From CAWBUW01 sp963792075 (lineage in GTDB: Bacteria > Chloroflexota > Anaerolineae > Anaerolineales > UBA4823): DNA of 64,000 bases. Location of the stretch: positions 744,001 through 808,000 of the forward strand of contig CAWBUW010000002.1 in NCBI GenBank assembly GCA_963792075.1, written 5' to 3'. Of the stretch, positions 1-9,007 are shown piece after piece. Below the pieces are notes generated by a model. That model saw only the letters and a list, made by a program, of their open reading frames with translations, made no database searches and was not told the origin of the DNA. Made by a program: the position numbers and the translations under genes. Every line of letters starts with the position of its first letter. Position 1 is the first letter of the stretch.

Positions 1-767
1 GCTTCGGGTTGGTACAGGAAAGCGATCGAGTTCGCTCTATTAAAACTCCTCAGCCTTGTTCGTCTGCAGTCAATCGCAATCTGGGCATCCAGGCTGCACT
101 GGGCGAGATCCTGGTTTTTACCGATGCGGACTGCGTGGCTGCCCCCGATTGGTTGGAACAACTGATTGCACATTACACGGATGAGCAAAAATCCGTTGTC
201 GGGGGCGGGGTGGCTTTTCCAACCGAAAATATCTGGACTTTTTGCGATAACCTGGCGACTTTTTATGAGTATTTAACCACTTCTCAGCCCGGGTTACGTG
301 AGCAACTCCCCAGCCTGAACTTGAGCATGCGGCGGGCGTGCCTGGATACGGTGGGTGTGTTCGATGAACGATATCCCAAAGCTGCTGGCGAAGATGCCGA
401 CCTGACGATGCGTTTGCGGCTGGCAGGATACCCACTGTACTTTGAACCATCAGCACAGGTAATCCACCTGCCGCAGCGTCGCAGCCTGAAAAGCCTTTTC
501 CAACATGCATATCATTTTGGGCGCTACTCGATCAAGGTAGACCCGCGCTATCGAGAGCTAATTCATATCCCGTGGGTACTGCGTCACTGGCTGAGTGTTT
601 GCCTGGCAGCACCAATCTTAGCTGCAGGAGTAACCCTGCGCGTCTCGCAGGTAAAGATCAACTTGTGGTACAAGCTGCTTTCTCTGCCTGTCATCTTCGG
701 GATTAAATTGGCTTGGTGTATTGGGGCTGCTCACACTTTGAAATCTGGTTCCGTCTTGGTCAAGTAA
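1..767 (+). CDS. Glycosyltransferase family 2, 5'-truncated by window edge
   Basis: This is the C-terminal part of a GT-A fold glycosyltransferase that transfers a sugar from a nucleotide-sugar donor, probably to a surface polysaccharide. The frame is open to the window edge, so the true start lies outside; TTG at 9 is only the first possible internal start. The metal-binding DAD motif sits in VFTDADC, and GEDADLTMRL is the typical later acidic acceptor-site motif. The C-terminus holds hydrophobic segments (HWLSVCLAAPILAAG; LLSLPVIFGIKLAWCIG), suggesting membrane attachment. The next gene begins 3 bp downstream and is a second family-2 glycosyltransferase, so the two are probably co-transcribed. 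The specific sugar cannot be told from sequence. Confidence 0.85.
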   Translation, partial: FGLVQESDRVRSIKTPQPCSSAVNRNLGIQAALGEILVFTDADCVAAPDWLEQLIAHYTDEQKSVVGGGVAFPTENIWTFCDNLATFYEYLTTSQPGLREQLPSLNLSMRRACLDTVGVFDERYPKAAGEDADLTMRLRLAGYPLYFEPSAQVIHLPQRRSLKSLFQHAYHFGRYSIKVDPRYRELIHIPWVLRHWLSVCLAAPILAAGVTLRVSQVKINLWYKLLSLPVIFGIKLAWCIGAAHTLKSGSVLVK

Positions 768-770
768 GAT

Positions 771-1622
771 ATGGACATTACCGTTGCAATCCCTTGTTAC
801 AATGGCGAAGGCTTTATCGGCCGGACGATTGAGGCTGTATTAGCCCAAACCCACCCTGCTGACCAGGTGATGGTGATTGAGGACGGTTCGAGCGATCGGA
901 CTGCAGAAATCATCGCACAATATCCGGTGCAGTTGATTTCTCACGATCAGAACAAGGGTTTATCGGCTGGGCGAAATACCGCTCTGGCGCATACTCAAAC
1001 AGAACTCCTCGCTTTTGTGGATGCGGACGCTTACGCGGATCCAGGGATGCTGGCTGCGCTCATCGACGGGTTTGACCGCACTGGTGCGGATGGCGTGGGA
1101 GGACAAGGTATAGAAGCTGTACAAGAATCTATTTATGATCGTTGGCGCGGGCTGCATGCTTTCCAGGGATATGGAGAACACCGGCGCGATCGCGTGGAAC
1201 ATTTATACGGATTATGCATGGCTTATCGCTGCACCGCGCTGCATGCCGTCGGGGGCTTTGATACCCATTTGTGGACGAATGCCGAGGATGTGGATATTGG
1301 CTTCCGCCTGACGGACAAGGGTTTTCACCTCGCTTACGAGCCTGGGGTGCGTGTATACCACCAGCGGCGCGATAATCATGCCTCTTTGGTCAAAATGATG
1401 CACCAGTGGTATTATTGGGCCTCGCTGGTGAGGAAAAAGAACCAGCGCGATCCGTGGCGGTTAACCGTGGGAACTCTTAAACGCCTGTTGTGGACGGATA
1501 CCATGACCGATCTGTTCGTCCGCCGCAGCCTTCCGTTAGCGAAGTTGGATCTTGAACTGGGATTGGTAAAACTGCGTGCTTTGCGCGCTGCATCTCAAGA
1601 CGCAAATAATTATGGTTGGTGA
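771..1622 (+). CDS. Glycosyltransferase family 2
   Basis: This 283-residue GT2 enzyme is complete. It has the N-terminal nucleotide-binding strand (VAIPCYNGEGFIGRTI), EDGSSD, the metal-binding DAD in FVDADAYAD (about residue 84) and the acceptor-site motif TNAEDVDIGFRL (about residue 167). No clear membrane segment follows. It lies between another GT2 and two methyltransferases in a tightly packed + strand operon, which suggests assembly of a methylated glycan or glycolipid. Family membership is secure; the substrate is not known. Confidence 0.88.
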   Translation: MDITVAIPCYNGEGFIGRTIEAVLAQTHPADQVMVIEDGSSDRTAEIIAQYPVQLISHDQNKGLSAGRNTALAHTQTELLAFVDADAYADPGMLAALIDGFDRTGADGVGGQGIEAVQESIYDRWRGLHAFQGYGEHRRDRVEHLYGLCMAYRCTALHAVGGFDTHLWTNAEDVDIGFRLTDKGFHLAYEPGVRVYHQRRDNHASLVKMMHQWYYWASLVRKKNQRDPWRLTVGTLKRLLWTDTMTDLFVRRSLPLAKLDLELGLVKLRALRAASQDANNYGW

Positions 1623-1624
1623 GC

Positions 1625-2425
1625 ATGCCGCTTAATTTCATCGAATTTATTCATCTCGGAAGAGACCAGTGGCGGGTGCGGCGCAGCCCCTTAATTTCTT
1701 TCTTTTTTCGTATTTTGGGACCCATTGGGGTGCATGCACGCATTCGGAATGCCCGCGTGCTGCAAGCCCTGGAGGGGATTCCCCTGGCGGGGAAACAGCT
1801 AATTGATTTCGGGTCGGGCTATGGGTATGCTCTGCATTATTTGTCAGAACGGTATCCCACGGCATCTTTCGAGGGGATTGAGATCGATCCACTCCAGGTA
1901 GCAGATTGTGGACGGATCATTCGACAGAAAGGGATCCAAAACCTGGTCTTTCGCCAGGGGACTTCCGAGGATATTACCTGCCGAGAATGTTACGATGTGG
2001 TGATCTCGATCGATGTACTGGAACATGTTCAAGAAGACGAGAAGATGCTGGCTACCATGGCCAGGGTTTTACGCCCCGGTGGGCATGCGGTGATCCATGT
2101 ACCCTTACGGCACCAACTGCAGCGGCGCATTTTACCTGTGTTCCGGGGGCATACGGTGGAAGACCATGTGCGCGATGAATATGTACCAGAAGAGATCCAG
2201 GCAAAAGTGGAAAGCACTGGCCTCCGGGTGCTGCGCATAGAATCAGGTTTTGGATTCTGGGGGGAGCTGGCCTTTGAACTGAACAATCTCTTTTGGCACA
2301 ACTCTGTGCTGCACGGACTGACCGCCTTATTTTTCTGGCCAATCTCGATGTTGGCTGGTTATGCAGATGCCAGAGCGCATCTCAAGCAGGGCAACTCGAT
2401 TCTACTGGTAGCAGTGAAGCCTTAG
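1625..2425 (+). CDS. Class I SAM-dependent methyltransferase
   Basis: The protein of about 266 residues has the Rossmann-type SAM-binding motif I (LIDFGSGYGYALHYL), an acidic residue ending strand 2 (FEGIEIDP), and the motif IV/post region ISIDVLEHVQED followed by LRPGGHAVIHVP. These are typical of the Methyltransf_11/UbiE-like superfamily. ATG at 1625 starts 2 bp after the preceding stop; GTG at 1619 and TTG at 1616 are in-frame alternatives. The hydrophobic C-terminus may contact the membrane. In this glycan cluster it probably methylates a sugar or lipid-linked intermediate, but that is inference from context. Confidence 0.82.
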   Translation: MPLNFIEFIHLGRDQWRVRRSPLISFFFRILGPIGVHARIRNARVLQALEGIPLAGKQLIDFGSGYGYALHYLSERYPTASFEGIEIDPLQVADCGRIIRQKGIQNLVFRQGTSEDITCRECYDVVISIDVLEHVQEDEKMLATMARVLRPGGHAVIHVPLRHQLQRRILPVFRGHTVEDHVRDEYVPEEIQAKVESTGLRVLRIESGFGFWGELAFELNNLFWHNSVLHGLTALFFWPISMLAGYADARAHLKQGNSILLVAVKP

Positions 2426-2457
2426 CCTCAATCCGGAAATACGGGAGCTGTGGAATC

Positions 2458-3348
2458 ATGTCAAAATTTGGGGTCTGGGTTGCGGAGCTTCTCAATCGTA
2501 TCATCCCCCCTCCGCAAAACCTGGAAGAGCTGCACACCGCAAAATTAAGTGATGATGCCTACTTCCAGCGGGAATATCAGGAGGCAGCGAAGCTGCACCC
2601 AGAGTTTGGCCCACGCCTGGAGTTCAAGGACAGCCTGGCGTTGGATGTCGGTTCGGGTCTGGGAGGAAAGCTCATCTACTATTCCGAGCAAGGAGCGCGC
2701 TTTGTTGTGGGGATCGATTTACGGGCGTACAGCTGCCAGGTCGCCAAGCGGATTGCAGATCAGCGTGGGTTTACAGAAATCGCACCCATGCTGGGAGATG
2801 CAGTCCAAATGCCTTTCGCAGCAGATTCGTTTGATGTGATTATCTCCGTGAACGTTTTTGAGCATATCCATGATTTGAAAAATGCCTTGGTTGAAACTCG
2901 CCGGGTGCTACGTCCGGGAGGCCATGTATTTCTACATTTCCCCCCGTTTTACAGTCCCTGGGGGGCGCATGTTGAGAACTGGATCAATTTTCCCTGGCCT
3001 CATCTCCTGTTTTCAGATCGAACTTTGATCGAAGTCGCCCGCAGGGTCGAAGAACGACAAATGCACAACGAAAGCTATATCTCAACGGCGCAGGTAGATT
3101 GGGGGAACCTGGACCGTTTGCCGGAATTGAACCGGGTCACGGCGGCTAAATTTATCCACCTGCTACGACAGGCTAATTTCGAAATATTAGAAGTAAAAAT
3201 GCTGCCATTCGGGCGGCATTTCCTGGCCCAGCGTGGGATCCTGGGGAAATTGCTGTTGACGGTTCTAAAAATGATCGCGAGCCAGCCCTTGCTGCGAGAG
3301 GTCATCACTACCAAAATGGTTTTTGTCCTTACAAAGGCGGTTGAATGA
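2458..3348 (+). CDS. Class I SAM-dependent methyltransferase
   Basis: This 296-residue protein is a second SAM methyltransferase, only distantly like its neighbour. Motif I is LALDVGSGLGGKLIYY, followed by VVGIDLRAY. Motif IV is IISVNVFEHIHDLKNAL, then RRVLRPGGHVFLHFPPF. ATG at 2458 is preferred because the open frame upstream of it overlaps the previous gene by over 130 bp. Its stop overlaps the next start (ATGA at 3345), which shows translational coupling with the membrane protein downstream. The substrate is unknown; a glycan or polyprenyl-linked acceptor is plausible. Confidence 0.8.
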   Translation: MSKFGVWVAELLNRIIPPPQNLEELHTAKLSDDAYFQREYQEAAKLHPEFGPRLEFKDSLALDVGSGLGGKLIYYSEQGARFVVGIDLRAYSCQVAKRIADQRGFTEIAPMLGDAVQMPFAADSFDVIISVNVFEHIHDLKNALVETRRVLRPGGHVFLHFPPFYSPWGAHVENWINFPWPHLLFSDRTLIEVARRVEERQMHNESYISTAQVDWGNLDRLPELNRVTAAKFIHLLRQANFEILEVKMLPFGRHFLAQRGILGKLLLTVLKMIASQPLLREVITTKMVFVLTKAVE

Positions 3349-4292
3349 AATCTGAAATTGAAAACCAGGCGCCGCCAATCAAAGAAAAGCATTTGAGTTG
3401 GCTGGCTGCCTTGATGACCATTGGTGTGGGGGGGATGGTCATTTGGGTTCTATACCGCCAGCGAGCGGATATCCTGATTTTCCCATGGCGGCTGAGCCTG
3501 ATGTACCTGCTCCTCGTTTCGTTTTTTCATTCTATTGCCTTGGGAGCAACATTTTGGGCCTGGCACGCCATGATTTCGCGCCTGGGCAACTTTACAGATT
3601 TTCGACTGAACTTTCGCTATTATTATGTGTCCACTCTGGCCAAGCGCCTCCCCACCAGCCTCCCTTATATAGGCAGTCGTCTGGTTATGTATCGCCAGGA
3701 AGGGGTGAGTGGCGCGGCGGTGATGAACTGCATCTTGCTTGAAAATCTTCTGGTCGGTGTGGGAGGGGTCATCGTGTTCTTGCTGTTCATCCCCTTTTAC
3801 ACCTCAACTCCTGCGAACATTACGATGATCTTGCTGGCCCTGGCTGTAGTGCTAATTACTGCACTCCTGGCGCGACCCCAAATTGTAGTGGAGTTTTCAA
3901 ATTGGATCCTGGTAAAGTTGAAGCGCCGGGCTTTAACCAGTATGCCCAACCGGTCCGACATCTTGATCTGGGTAGGAATTTATACTCTTCCCTGGTTTTT
4001 CGCTGGCGCCTCGTTTTACTGTTTGCCGCGGGCGCTATCAACCATAACGGCGCTGGGAGCTTTTGACGCGCTGTCAATTTCCGCGCTCTCTACCCTGGTC
4101 TCTTTGTCGAATTTTGTTCTCCCTGGCGGCCTGGCGCTCAAGGAATTGACCTCCAGCGCATTGCTTACCCCCTGGATGCCGCTATCTGCGGCTTTGGTGA
4201 TCACCATCATTTACCGCGTAATCCATACTGCAGATGAAATCCTGTGGGCGCTCTTTGCCCTGGTGATTACAAGGAAACCGCCTGAAAATTGA
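3345..4292 (+). CDS. Flippase-like integral membrane protein (UPF0104/AglD-type)
   Basis: The 315-residue protein has about eight hydrophobic segments, beginning with LAALMTIGVGGMVIWVLY. The conserved stretch RYYYVSTLAKRLPTSLPYIGSR is characteristic of the lysylphosphatidylglycerol synthetase transmembrane/UPF0104 family, whose glycan-associated members are thought to flip or handle lipid-linked intermediates. The NFVLPGGLALKELT segment near the C-terminus fits the same family. It is the last gene of the glycan operon and overlaps the methyltransferase by 4 bp. No soluble catalytic domain is present. The family assignment is good but the transported molecule is unknown. Confidence 0.72.
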   Translation: MKSEIENQAPPIKEKHLSWLAALMTIGVGGMVIWVLYRQRADILIFPWRLSLMYLLLVSFFHSIALGATFWAWHAMISRLGNFTDFRLNFRYYYVSTLAKRLPTSLPYIGSRLVMYRQEGVSGAAVMNCILLENLLVGVGGVIVFLLFIPFYTSTPANITMILLALAVVLITALLARPQIVVEFSNWILVKLKRRALTSMPNRSDILIWVGIYTLPWFFAGASFYCLPRALSTITALGAFDALSISALSTLVSLSNFVLPGGLALKELTSSALLTPWMPLSAALVITIIYRVIHTADEILWALFALVITRKPPEN

Positions 4293-4345
4293 ACACATCC
4301 AACCACTTTCTAATCACAATGGCCCCAAATAATCCAAAATGATTA

Positions 4346-4374
4346 TTGCTTATCTCCTGGTTCCCGACTAAAAT
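4346..4374 (+). promoter_or_regulatory. Putative sigma-70-type promoter for the 4482 gene
   Basis: TTGCTT (4346-4351), a 17-bp spacer and TAAAAT (4369-4374) lie in the 189-bp gap ahead of the secreted repeat protein. The spacing is ideal and the -10 matches five of six consensus bases; the -35 matches only TTG. The tRNA promoter at 10531 has the same arrangement. Confidence 0.4.
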
Positions 4375-4481
4375 GATGTTCATACACTGAAGTTCAAGGA
4401 TGGGCCTATTGATTTAGGCTTAATTCCTTAACCATCTACTGAATTGTTCTTCCAAAATCCACGTAAAGGAGAATTTCAAAC

Positions 4482-6062
4482 ATGAAAAAATTTTTCCCGA
4501 TCATTTCCTTAATCCTGGTCCTTTCTCTCTTTGGATCAGCTTTGGCTCAGGTGGCTTATAGCAAGCCGGTCTTCACCAGCTATACAGTCGCTAACCTGAA
4601 TGCTACGCAATCGGCCAGTGTTATCGTGACCTATTACGATGCCAATGGCGTTGCTCAGCCCTGGCAGATTTCCCGTACTGTTCAGGGCGGTGGTTCGGTC
4701 ACCATCCAGCAGTCAGCCGATGATCCTACCCTGGCTTCTGGCCGCTACTCTGCAGTCGTTTCGGCTGACCAGCCGATTGCAGCAGTGGTGAACCAGCAGT
4801 TGGGTGACCTGAATAGCCGTACTTCAGTTGCGCCGTTCAGCTCCTATTCTGGCTCCAGTGAAGGCGCTACTACGGTGATCTTACCTGAGGTCATGTACAA
4901 CTGGTTCGGTTACTATACCGAGGTTTATATTCAGAACGCTGGCAGCACTGCGGCTGCGAATGTCAAGATCACCTATACCCCCACGGCAATTGGGACCTGC
5001 ACCACGGGCGCCGCTCTGGCGGATGATCCTGTAGTAACTGGTTCTGCCACTTTGGCTCAGTACGCCACGCTTGAAGTATCGCAGTTTGCGAAAACTGCCT
5101 TGGGCGCGCCCTCTGTTGCTGGCTGCACCGCCTTTGCTGGTCGCTTCCTCGGTATGGCGAAGATCATCTCTGACCAGCCGGTTGTGGTAGTTGTCAACCA
5201 GATTGTCCAGAACAAGCTCTTCACATCGAATGGTTTTACCTCCTCGGGCGCCGATTTGATAGTTCCCGCCTACATGCGCAACTGGTACGGTTATTACGCT
5301 GCGATCACCCTGGCTAACCCGGGCGGCACAGAAGCTTCTGTTGATTTGACCTATACGCCTTCGCCAGGCTCCAACCCGTTGACCCCGATTTCGGTTAACC
5401 ATAAAGTCCCGGCTGGAAAGTCCATCAATATCTATGACGGATCGAGCGCGAATGCATCTCAGTCAGACCTCATTGGTGCTTATCCGTGGAACCCTGCTCA
5501 ATCAGCAACCAAGCAGACGTACAAATTCTTCGGTTCGATCAAGATACATTCTGACCAGCCGATCTTAGCCAAGGTCAACCAGGAAGCAGAGTTGGTTGCT
5601 GGCAACCAGGCAGGAGCTTACAATGTCCCATTAACTACGGAAGCCACCACTCTGGTTAGCGTTCCGTTGATCCAGTCCGATTTCTACGGCTACTACACAT
5701 CCCTGACCATCATGACCTCTGATGGCGGCGAAGCGACCCTGGAGATCACGTACACCTCGGACAATGACTTCTCGACCAAGAAAGGCCTGTCCAAGACGTA
5801 TGCGGTCAGCACGGTCAACGGTTTCGTCAACCGTTATGAGGGAAGCAGCTGCAACTTAGCCAATAACCAGTGCGATATCTTCCATGATACTTTCTGGGAT
5901 GGCACTGGCACCACCACGGGACGCTTCCTGGGTTCAGCAGTAATCAAGGTTATCTCTGGCTCGCCGATCGTTGCCTTCGTCAACTCGGAAAGCAATACTG
6001 CCCCCGAAGCATCGACCCGAGACTCGATGTACACCTTCAACGCTTTCAACTTGGTGCCCTAG
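4482..6062 (+). CDS. Secreted fourfold-repeat protein of unknown function
   Basis: This 526-residue protein starts at an ATG preceded by AAAGGAG and has a clear Sec signal peptide (residues 1-22, ending SALA before QVAYS). The mature part is built of about four copies of a roughly 125-residue unit. Each contains a strand-rich piece like NWYGYYAAITLANPGG, then a TYTP motif, and ends with a piece like SDQPVVVVVNQ. The copies diverge from one another, so this is an old duplication. No catalytic motif is visible. Alternating strands and high Ser/Thr/Asn content suggest a beta-sandwich surface or matrix protein. It has its own promoter and a strong terminator, suggesting high monocistronic expression. 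Confidence 0.75.
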   Translation: MKKFFPIISLILVLSLFGSALAQVAYSKPVFTSYTVANLNATQSASVIVTYYDANGVAQPWQISRTVQGGGSVTIQQSADDPTLASGRYSAVVSADQPIAAVVNQQLGDLNSRTSVAPFSSYSGSSEGATTVILPEVMYNWFGYYTEVYIQNAGSTAAANVKITYTPTAIGTCTTGAALADDPVVTGSATLAQYATLEVSQFAKTALGAPSVAGCTAFAGRFLGMAKIISDQPVVVVVNQIVQNKLFTSNGFTSSGADLIVPAYMRNWYGYYAAITLANPGGTEASVDLTYTPSPGSNPLTPISVNHKVPAGKSINIYDGSSANASQSDLIGAYPWNPAQSATKQTYKFFGSIKIHSDQPILAKVNQEAELVAGNQAGAYNVPLTTEATTLVSVPLIQSDFYGYYTSLTIMTSDGGEATLEITYTSDNDFSTKKGLSKTYAVSTVNGFVNRYEGSSCNLANNQCDIFHDTFWDGTGTTTGRFLGSAVIKVISGSPIVAFVNSESNTAPEASTRDSMYTFNAFNLVP

Positions 6063-6138
6063 TTCAGCACCGCGTTGATTAGCTGCGAGAAGTTTGACCT
6101 TATCGAAAATAGGTAGCGACTCGCCAAAATAAAAGTAA

Positions 6139-6175
6139 AGCGGGCATGGCTCAATCAGTCATGCCCGCTCTTTTT
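6139..6175 (+). terminator. Intrinsic terminator
   Basis: A perfect 10-bp stem (agcgggcatg at 6139-6148 with catgcccgct at 6160-6169), an 11-nt loop and a T-run from 6171 lie 77 bp after the secreted repeat protein. This is a textbook factor-independent terminator. Confidence 0.85.
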
Positions 6176-6220
6176 GGAAAGGACAATCGCATAGGCGTTT
6201 ATCTCTACCGGAGGGGGGAA

Positions 6221-6263
6221 TTAGGGATATTGGGGGAGGTGAAGCCTCCCCCAATATCCCTAA
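6221..6263. repeat. Long perfect palindrome, 19-bp arms, 5-nt loop
   Basis: The arms at 6221-6239 and 6245-6263 are perfect inverted complements around tgaag. It lies in the gap between two + strand genes, after an independent terminator, and has no T-run, so simple termination is not an obvious role. It is one of ten such intergenic elements in this window. Confidence 0.8.
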
Positions 6264-6338
6264 CCCCTGGAGACCAAGGAGAACCCTTTATGGTAAAATC
6301 CTGTAGCGGGGGGTAAAGATCTATTCGAAGGAGACGGC

Positions 6339-7433
6339 ATGAAAAAAATATCGAGACTGGTGAGTATTTGGTTCTTAGCGATCGTGTTGGCGTTGGTTGG
6401 AGCTATTATCGCGGGGTGTGGCGGAAAAACTGAGAAACCCACTCCAGTGGAAGCGGAGAACATCACCCCTCCAGTACCGCAGTCGATCTTAGAGTCTACA
6501 AAAATTTTATTCCGCTCTGATCGAACTGGCCAAACAGGATTCTATACAATGAACCCGGACGGTTCTGATCCCCAACCGCTCGTTTTTACCGGCCTCCCGG
6601 TTGATCTGAAGCTTGAGGGAATAAAGTATATCCCTGAGTTGAAGGTATTTTTAATGCGCATGGTCGATGGGAAGGGCTGGCCAGACCTTTATTTGACAAA
6701 TGCACAAGGCAACATCCTGACTCGCCTTACGAACAGTGCGGCAGATGAAGACAATGTCAGCTATAACCCGAAAACCAAGCAATTCGTTTTTGTGTGCGCT
6801 GAACCCAATTTGGACATTTGTGTGGTCAATCTGGATGGATCCCAGTTGGCTCACCTCACCGATTCTCCTACGAATGATCTCTCCCCTTTGTGGTTGCAAT
6901 CTGGCAGAGTCCTGTTTATTTCAAGTGGAACCGGTGTGCCAGCTTTGTGGTTGATTAATGCTGATGGTACAGATCGAAAACCTTTGAACCAGATCAACGA
7001 GGCTGAAAACAGCCCTGCACTTCTTCCAGAGGGCGGTAAGGTAGTTGTTGCCCGCGAGCACGACAAGAATTGGGAAATCTTCCTGGTGGATCTAAATGGC
7101 GGTGAATCGGTTAACCTGACCCAAAATCCGGCTGATGACACCGATCCGGCCTTATCCCCTAACGGTGAAAATGTAGCTTTCCGGTCAAATCGAGACGGGA
7201 AAGGTGACGTGTATGTATTAAAAATCCAGGGGATGGAAGTGGTAAGATTGACGCAATCTCCTGACTCCATCGAGGATTCATATTCCTGGTCACCAGATAG
7301 CACGGTGCTTTATTATTCCGAGTCGGATGATGGAAACTTTGAAATCTTTTCTGTCAAGCCAGATGGCTCAGGAAAAATAAACCTGACCAACAGCCCTGCT
7401 AACGATTACGGGCCGATGCCGATCGGATATTGA
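6339..7433 (+). CDS. TolB-like beta-propeller lipoprotein
   Basis: The 364-residue protein has a good ribosome site (GAAGGAGACGGC then ATG) and a lipoprotein signal with the Cys acceptor in AIIAGCGG (about residue 29). After a Pro/Thr-rich linker come about six WD40-like/TolB repeats. Each pairs an F-x-S-x-R/D-G strand with motifs such as MNPDGSDPQPL, VNLDGSQLAHLT, VDLNGGESVNLT and VKPDGSGKINLT. TolB-type propellers bind peptides or act as scaffolds in envelope complexes. No Tol-Pal partners are nearby and there is no enzymatic domain. It is probably an extracellular, membrane-anchored binding protein. Confidence 0.8.
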   Translation: MKKISRLVSIWFLAIVLALVGAIIAGCGGKTEKPTPVEAENITPPVPQSILESTKILFRSDRTGQTGFYTMNPDGSDPQPLVFTGLPVDLKLEGIKYIPELKVFLMRMVDGKGWPDLYLTNAQGNILTRLTNSAADEDNVSYNPKTKQFVFVCAEPNLDICVVNLDGSQLAHLTDSPTNDLSPLWLQSGRVLFISSGTGVPALWLINADGTDRKPLNQINEAENSPALLPEGGKVVVAREHDKNWEIFLVDLNGGESVNLTQNPADDTDPALSPNGENVAFRSNRDGKGDVYVLKIQGMEVVRLTQSPDSIEDSYSWSPDSTVLYYSESDDGNFEIFSVKPDGSGKINLTNSPANDYGPMPIGY

Positions 7434-7477
7434 TCCATTAGGATAATTGCATTTAGGCGATTATCCTCCACCGGAGT

Positions 7478-7524
7478 GGAAATTGGCAGGAGTTTGGCCT
7501 TAGGCCAAACTCCTGCCAATTTCC
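7478..7524. terminator. Palindrome between convergent genes, 23-bp arms, likely bidirectional terminator
   Basis: Arms 7478-7500 and 7502-7524 are perfectly complementary with a single unpaired base. It sits between the ends of the TolB-like gene (+) and the LuxR-Kelch gene (-), where a bidirectional terminator is expected. The downstream T-tract is weak, with only scattered T residues following. Confidence 0.6.
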
Positions 7525-7549
7525 AGTTTATTCAATTGAGATGATATAC

Positions 7550-8959
7550 CTACGGGACAATTAACGGGACAACCATTGTGAAAATGGCCTGGTAGGAATG
7601 ATTGCGAGAAGTCGGTTGGGTGTTGATCTCGCCGCCTAGCAGGTAAACCTGTGTGTTGAGTGAAGCTAATGCCAGATCGGATCCCAAAACTGGGTCTGGC
7701 GTAGTAATCTCATTCCAGGTTCCTGGACGCGGAATATATTGTAAAGGCAAAGGCTCTGTGCCAGCAGGGCCTTTGCCTCCAAATATATAGATAAAATCAG
7801 ACATGCCCACAGCAGCAGCAGCATAACGGGGGGATGGCAATGATGGAGCTTCAGTCCAGGGCGTCCCCAGGCTGCCCTCATTATTCGGTTGATATATTTC
7901 GTTCGTCGCCAGCACTTGCTGGTCATTCTTGCCGCCGAAGATGTAGATCCTGCCAGAAGCTACCGCTGCACTGCTGAAACCACGCGCCGTAGGCATGGGG
8001 GTGCGCTCCTGCCATTCATCTTGGGCAATCAAATAGACAAATACCCGGTTTGTGAAATGCTTGCCATCCCAACCGCCAAAAAGATACAGGTTTCCTTCGA
8101 GAGATGCCATGGCATAAGCACTGAGCGGTATAGGCAGTTGCGCTGCTTGTGTCCAGGTATCCAGGCGTGGGTTATAGATGTCGACTTGAGCACTCGGCTG
8201 ACCGTCCTCAGTGTCCCCGCCAGGGACGATAAACTGCCCGGAGATAAACCCAGCCTGCACGTTGTCGACGGCTAAGGGCTTGGAGCTGAGGAACTGCCAT
8301 TTATCCGTCTCAGGATTATATCGTTCTAAGATTCCAGTTTTATGATTGCTCGTTTTTCCACCTACTACATAAATTTGGTCTTCATAGGTGGCAGCAGCCA
8401 GACCGCTGCGAGCAGTGGGAAGATCGGCCAGGTCTTTCCACCGTGGAAAAGGAGTGGGCGATTGCACCTGTAAAGGCGTTTGGGTGATCGTTTCAGAGGT
8501 TCTATTCACATAAACTGGTTTTCTCAGCCTCACAATGCCGATCAAAACCGTAATCATGATTACCACTAATAGAAACATCCCGAGAAGAAACAGCCTCTTG
8601 CGCCAAACGGGCACTGGCGAAGAGACCGAATCAGGTTCGGAATGTGAGACCGGGATGACGAGGTCGGTCTCTTCAACAGGCAGGTCAACGAACATGCCAG
8701 TGATTTGGCTTTGGATGGGAATTTCTTGAACCTGGACTGCTTGAGCTTGCTCGACAAGCCCCACCCTCACCGCATACATCGCGGCTTCCGTCCTGGAAGC
8801 TGCTCCGATCTTACCAAAAATATTGCGCAGATGGACCTTGACCGTATTGGGGCTGATGACCAATCGTTGGGCGATTTCTTTATTGCTGGCTCCTGTAGCC
8901 ACCAGACGCAGGATCTCCCGCTCGCGCTCGCTCAATTCATCCGGTTTTTGATTCGTCAT
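7550..8959 (-). CDS. Membrane-anchored LuxR-type regulator with Kelch propeller
   Basis: The 469-residue protein begins with a complete LuxR/GerE helix-turn-helix (about residues 7-65: LSEREREILRLVATGASNKEIA, then SPNTVKVHLRNIFGKI). A linker and one transmembrane helix follow (about 123-144), then about five Kelch repeats (175-455, for example YVVGGK, LYLFGGWDG, IYIFGGKND, IYIFGGKGP, VYLLGGE). The orientation implies a cytoplasmic DNA-binding head and an exported propeller that could sense a glycan or protein ligand. There is no receiver domain, so control must come through the membrane, as in ToxR-like one-component regulators. It stands alone, divergent from the sugar transferase gene. Confidence 0.85.
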   Translation of the reverse strand: MTNQKPDELSEREREILRLVATGASNKEIAQRLVISPNTVKVHLRNIFGKIGAASRTEAAMYAVRVGLVEQAQAVQVQEIPIQSQITGMFVDLPVEETDLVIPVSHSEPDSVSSPVPVWRKRLFLLGMFLLVVIMITVLIGIVRLRKPVYVNRTSETITQTPLQVQSPTPFPRWKDLADLPTARSGLAAATYEDQIYVVGGKTSNHKTGILERYNPETDKWQFLSSKPLAVDNVQAGFISGQFIVPGGDTEDGQPSAQVDIYNPRLDTWTQAAQLPIPLSAYAMASLEGNLYLFGGWDGKHFTNRVFVYLIAQDEWQERTPMPTARGFSSAAVASGRIYIFGGKNDQQVLATNEIYQPNNEGSLGTPWTEAPSLPSPRYAAAAVGMSDFIYIFGGKGPAGTEPLPLQYIPRPGTWNEITTPDPVLGSDLALASLNTQVYLLGGEINTQPTSRNHSYQAIFTMVVPLIVP

Positions 8960-8968
8960 ATGCTCGTA

Positions 8969-8974
8969 ATTATA
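8969..8974 (-). promoter_or_regulatory. Putative -10 box with near-leaderless start
   Basis: On the - strand TATAAT lies 9 nt before the ATG at 8959, and no convincing Shine-Dalgarno sequence fits in between. The predicted transcript would begin within a few bases of the start codon. No good -35 was found. Confidence 0.35.
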
Positions 8975-9007
8975 TCAGGGGTACCACGGGGAAAGCGAAG
9001 AACTTGG

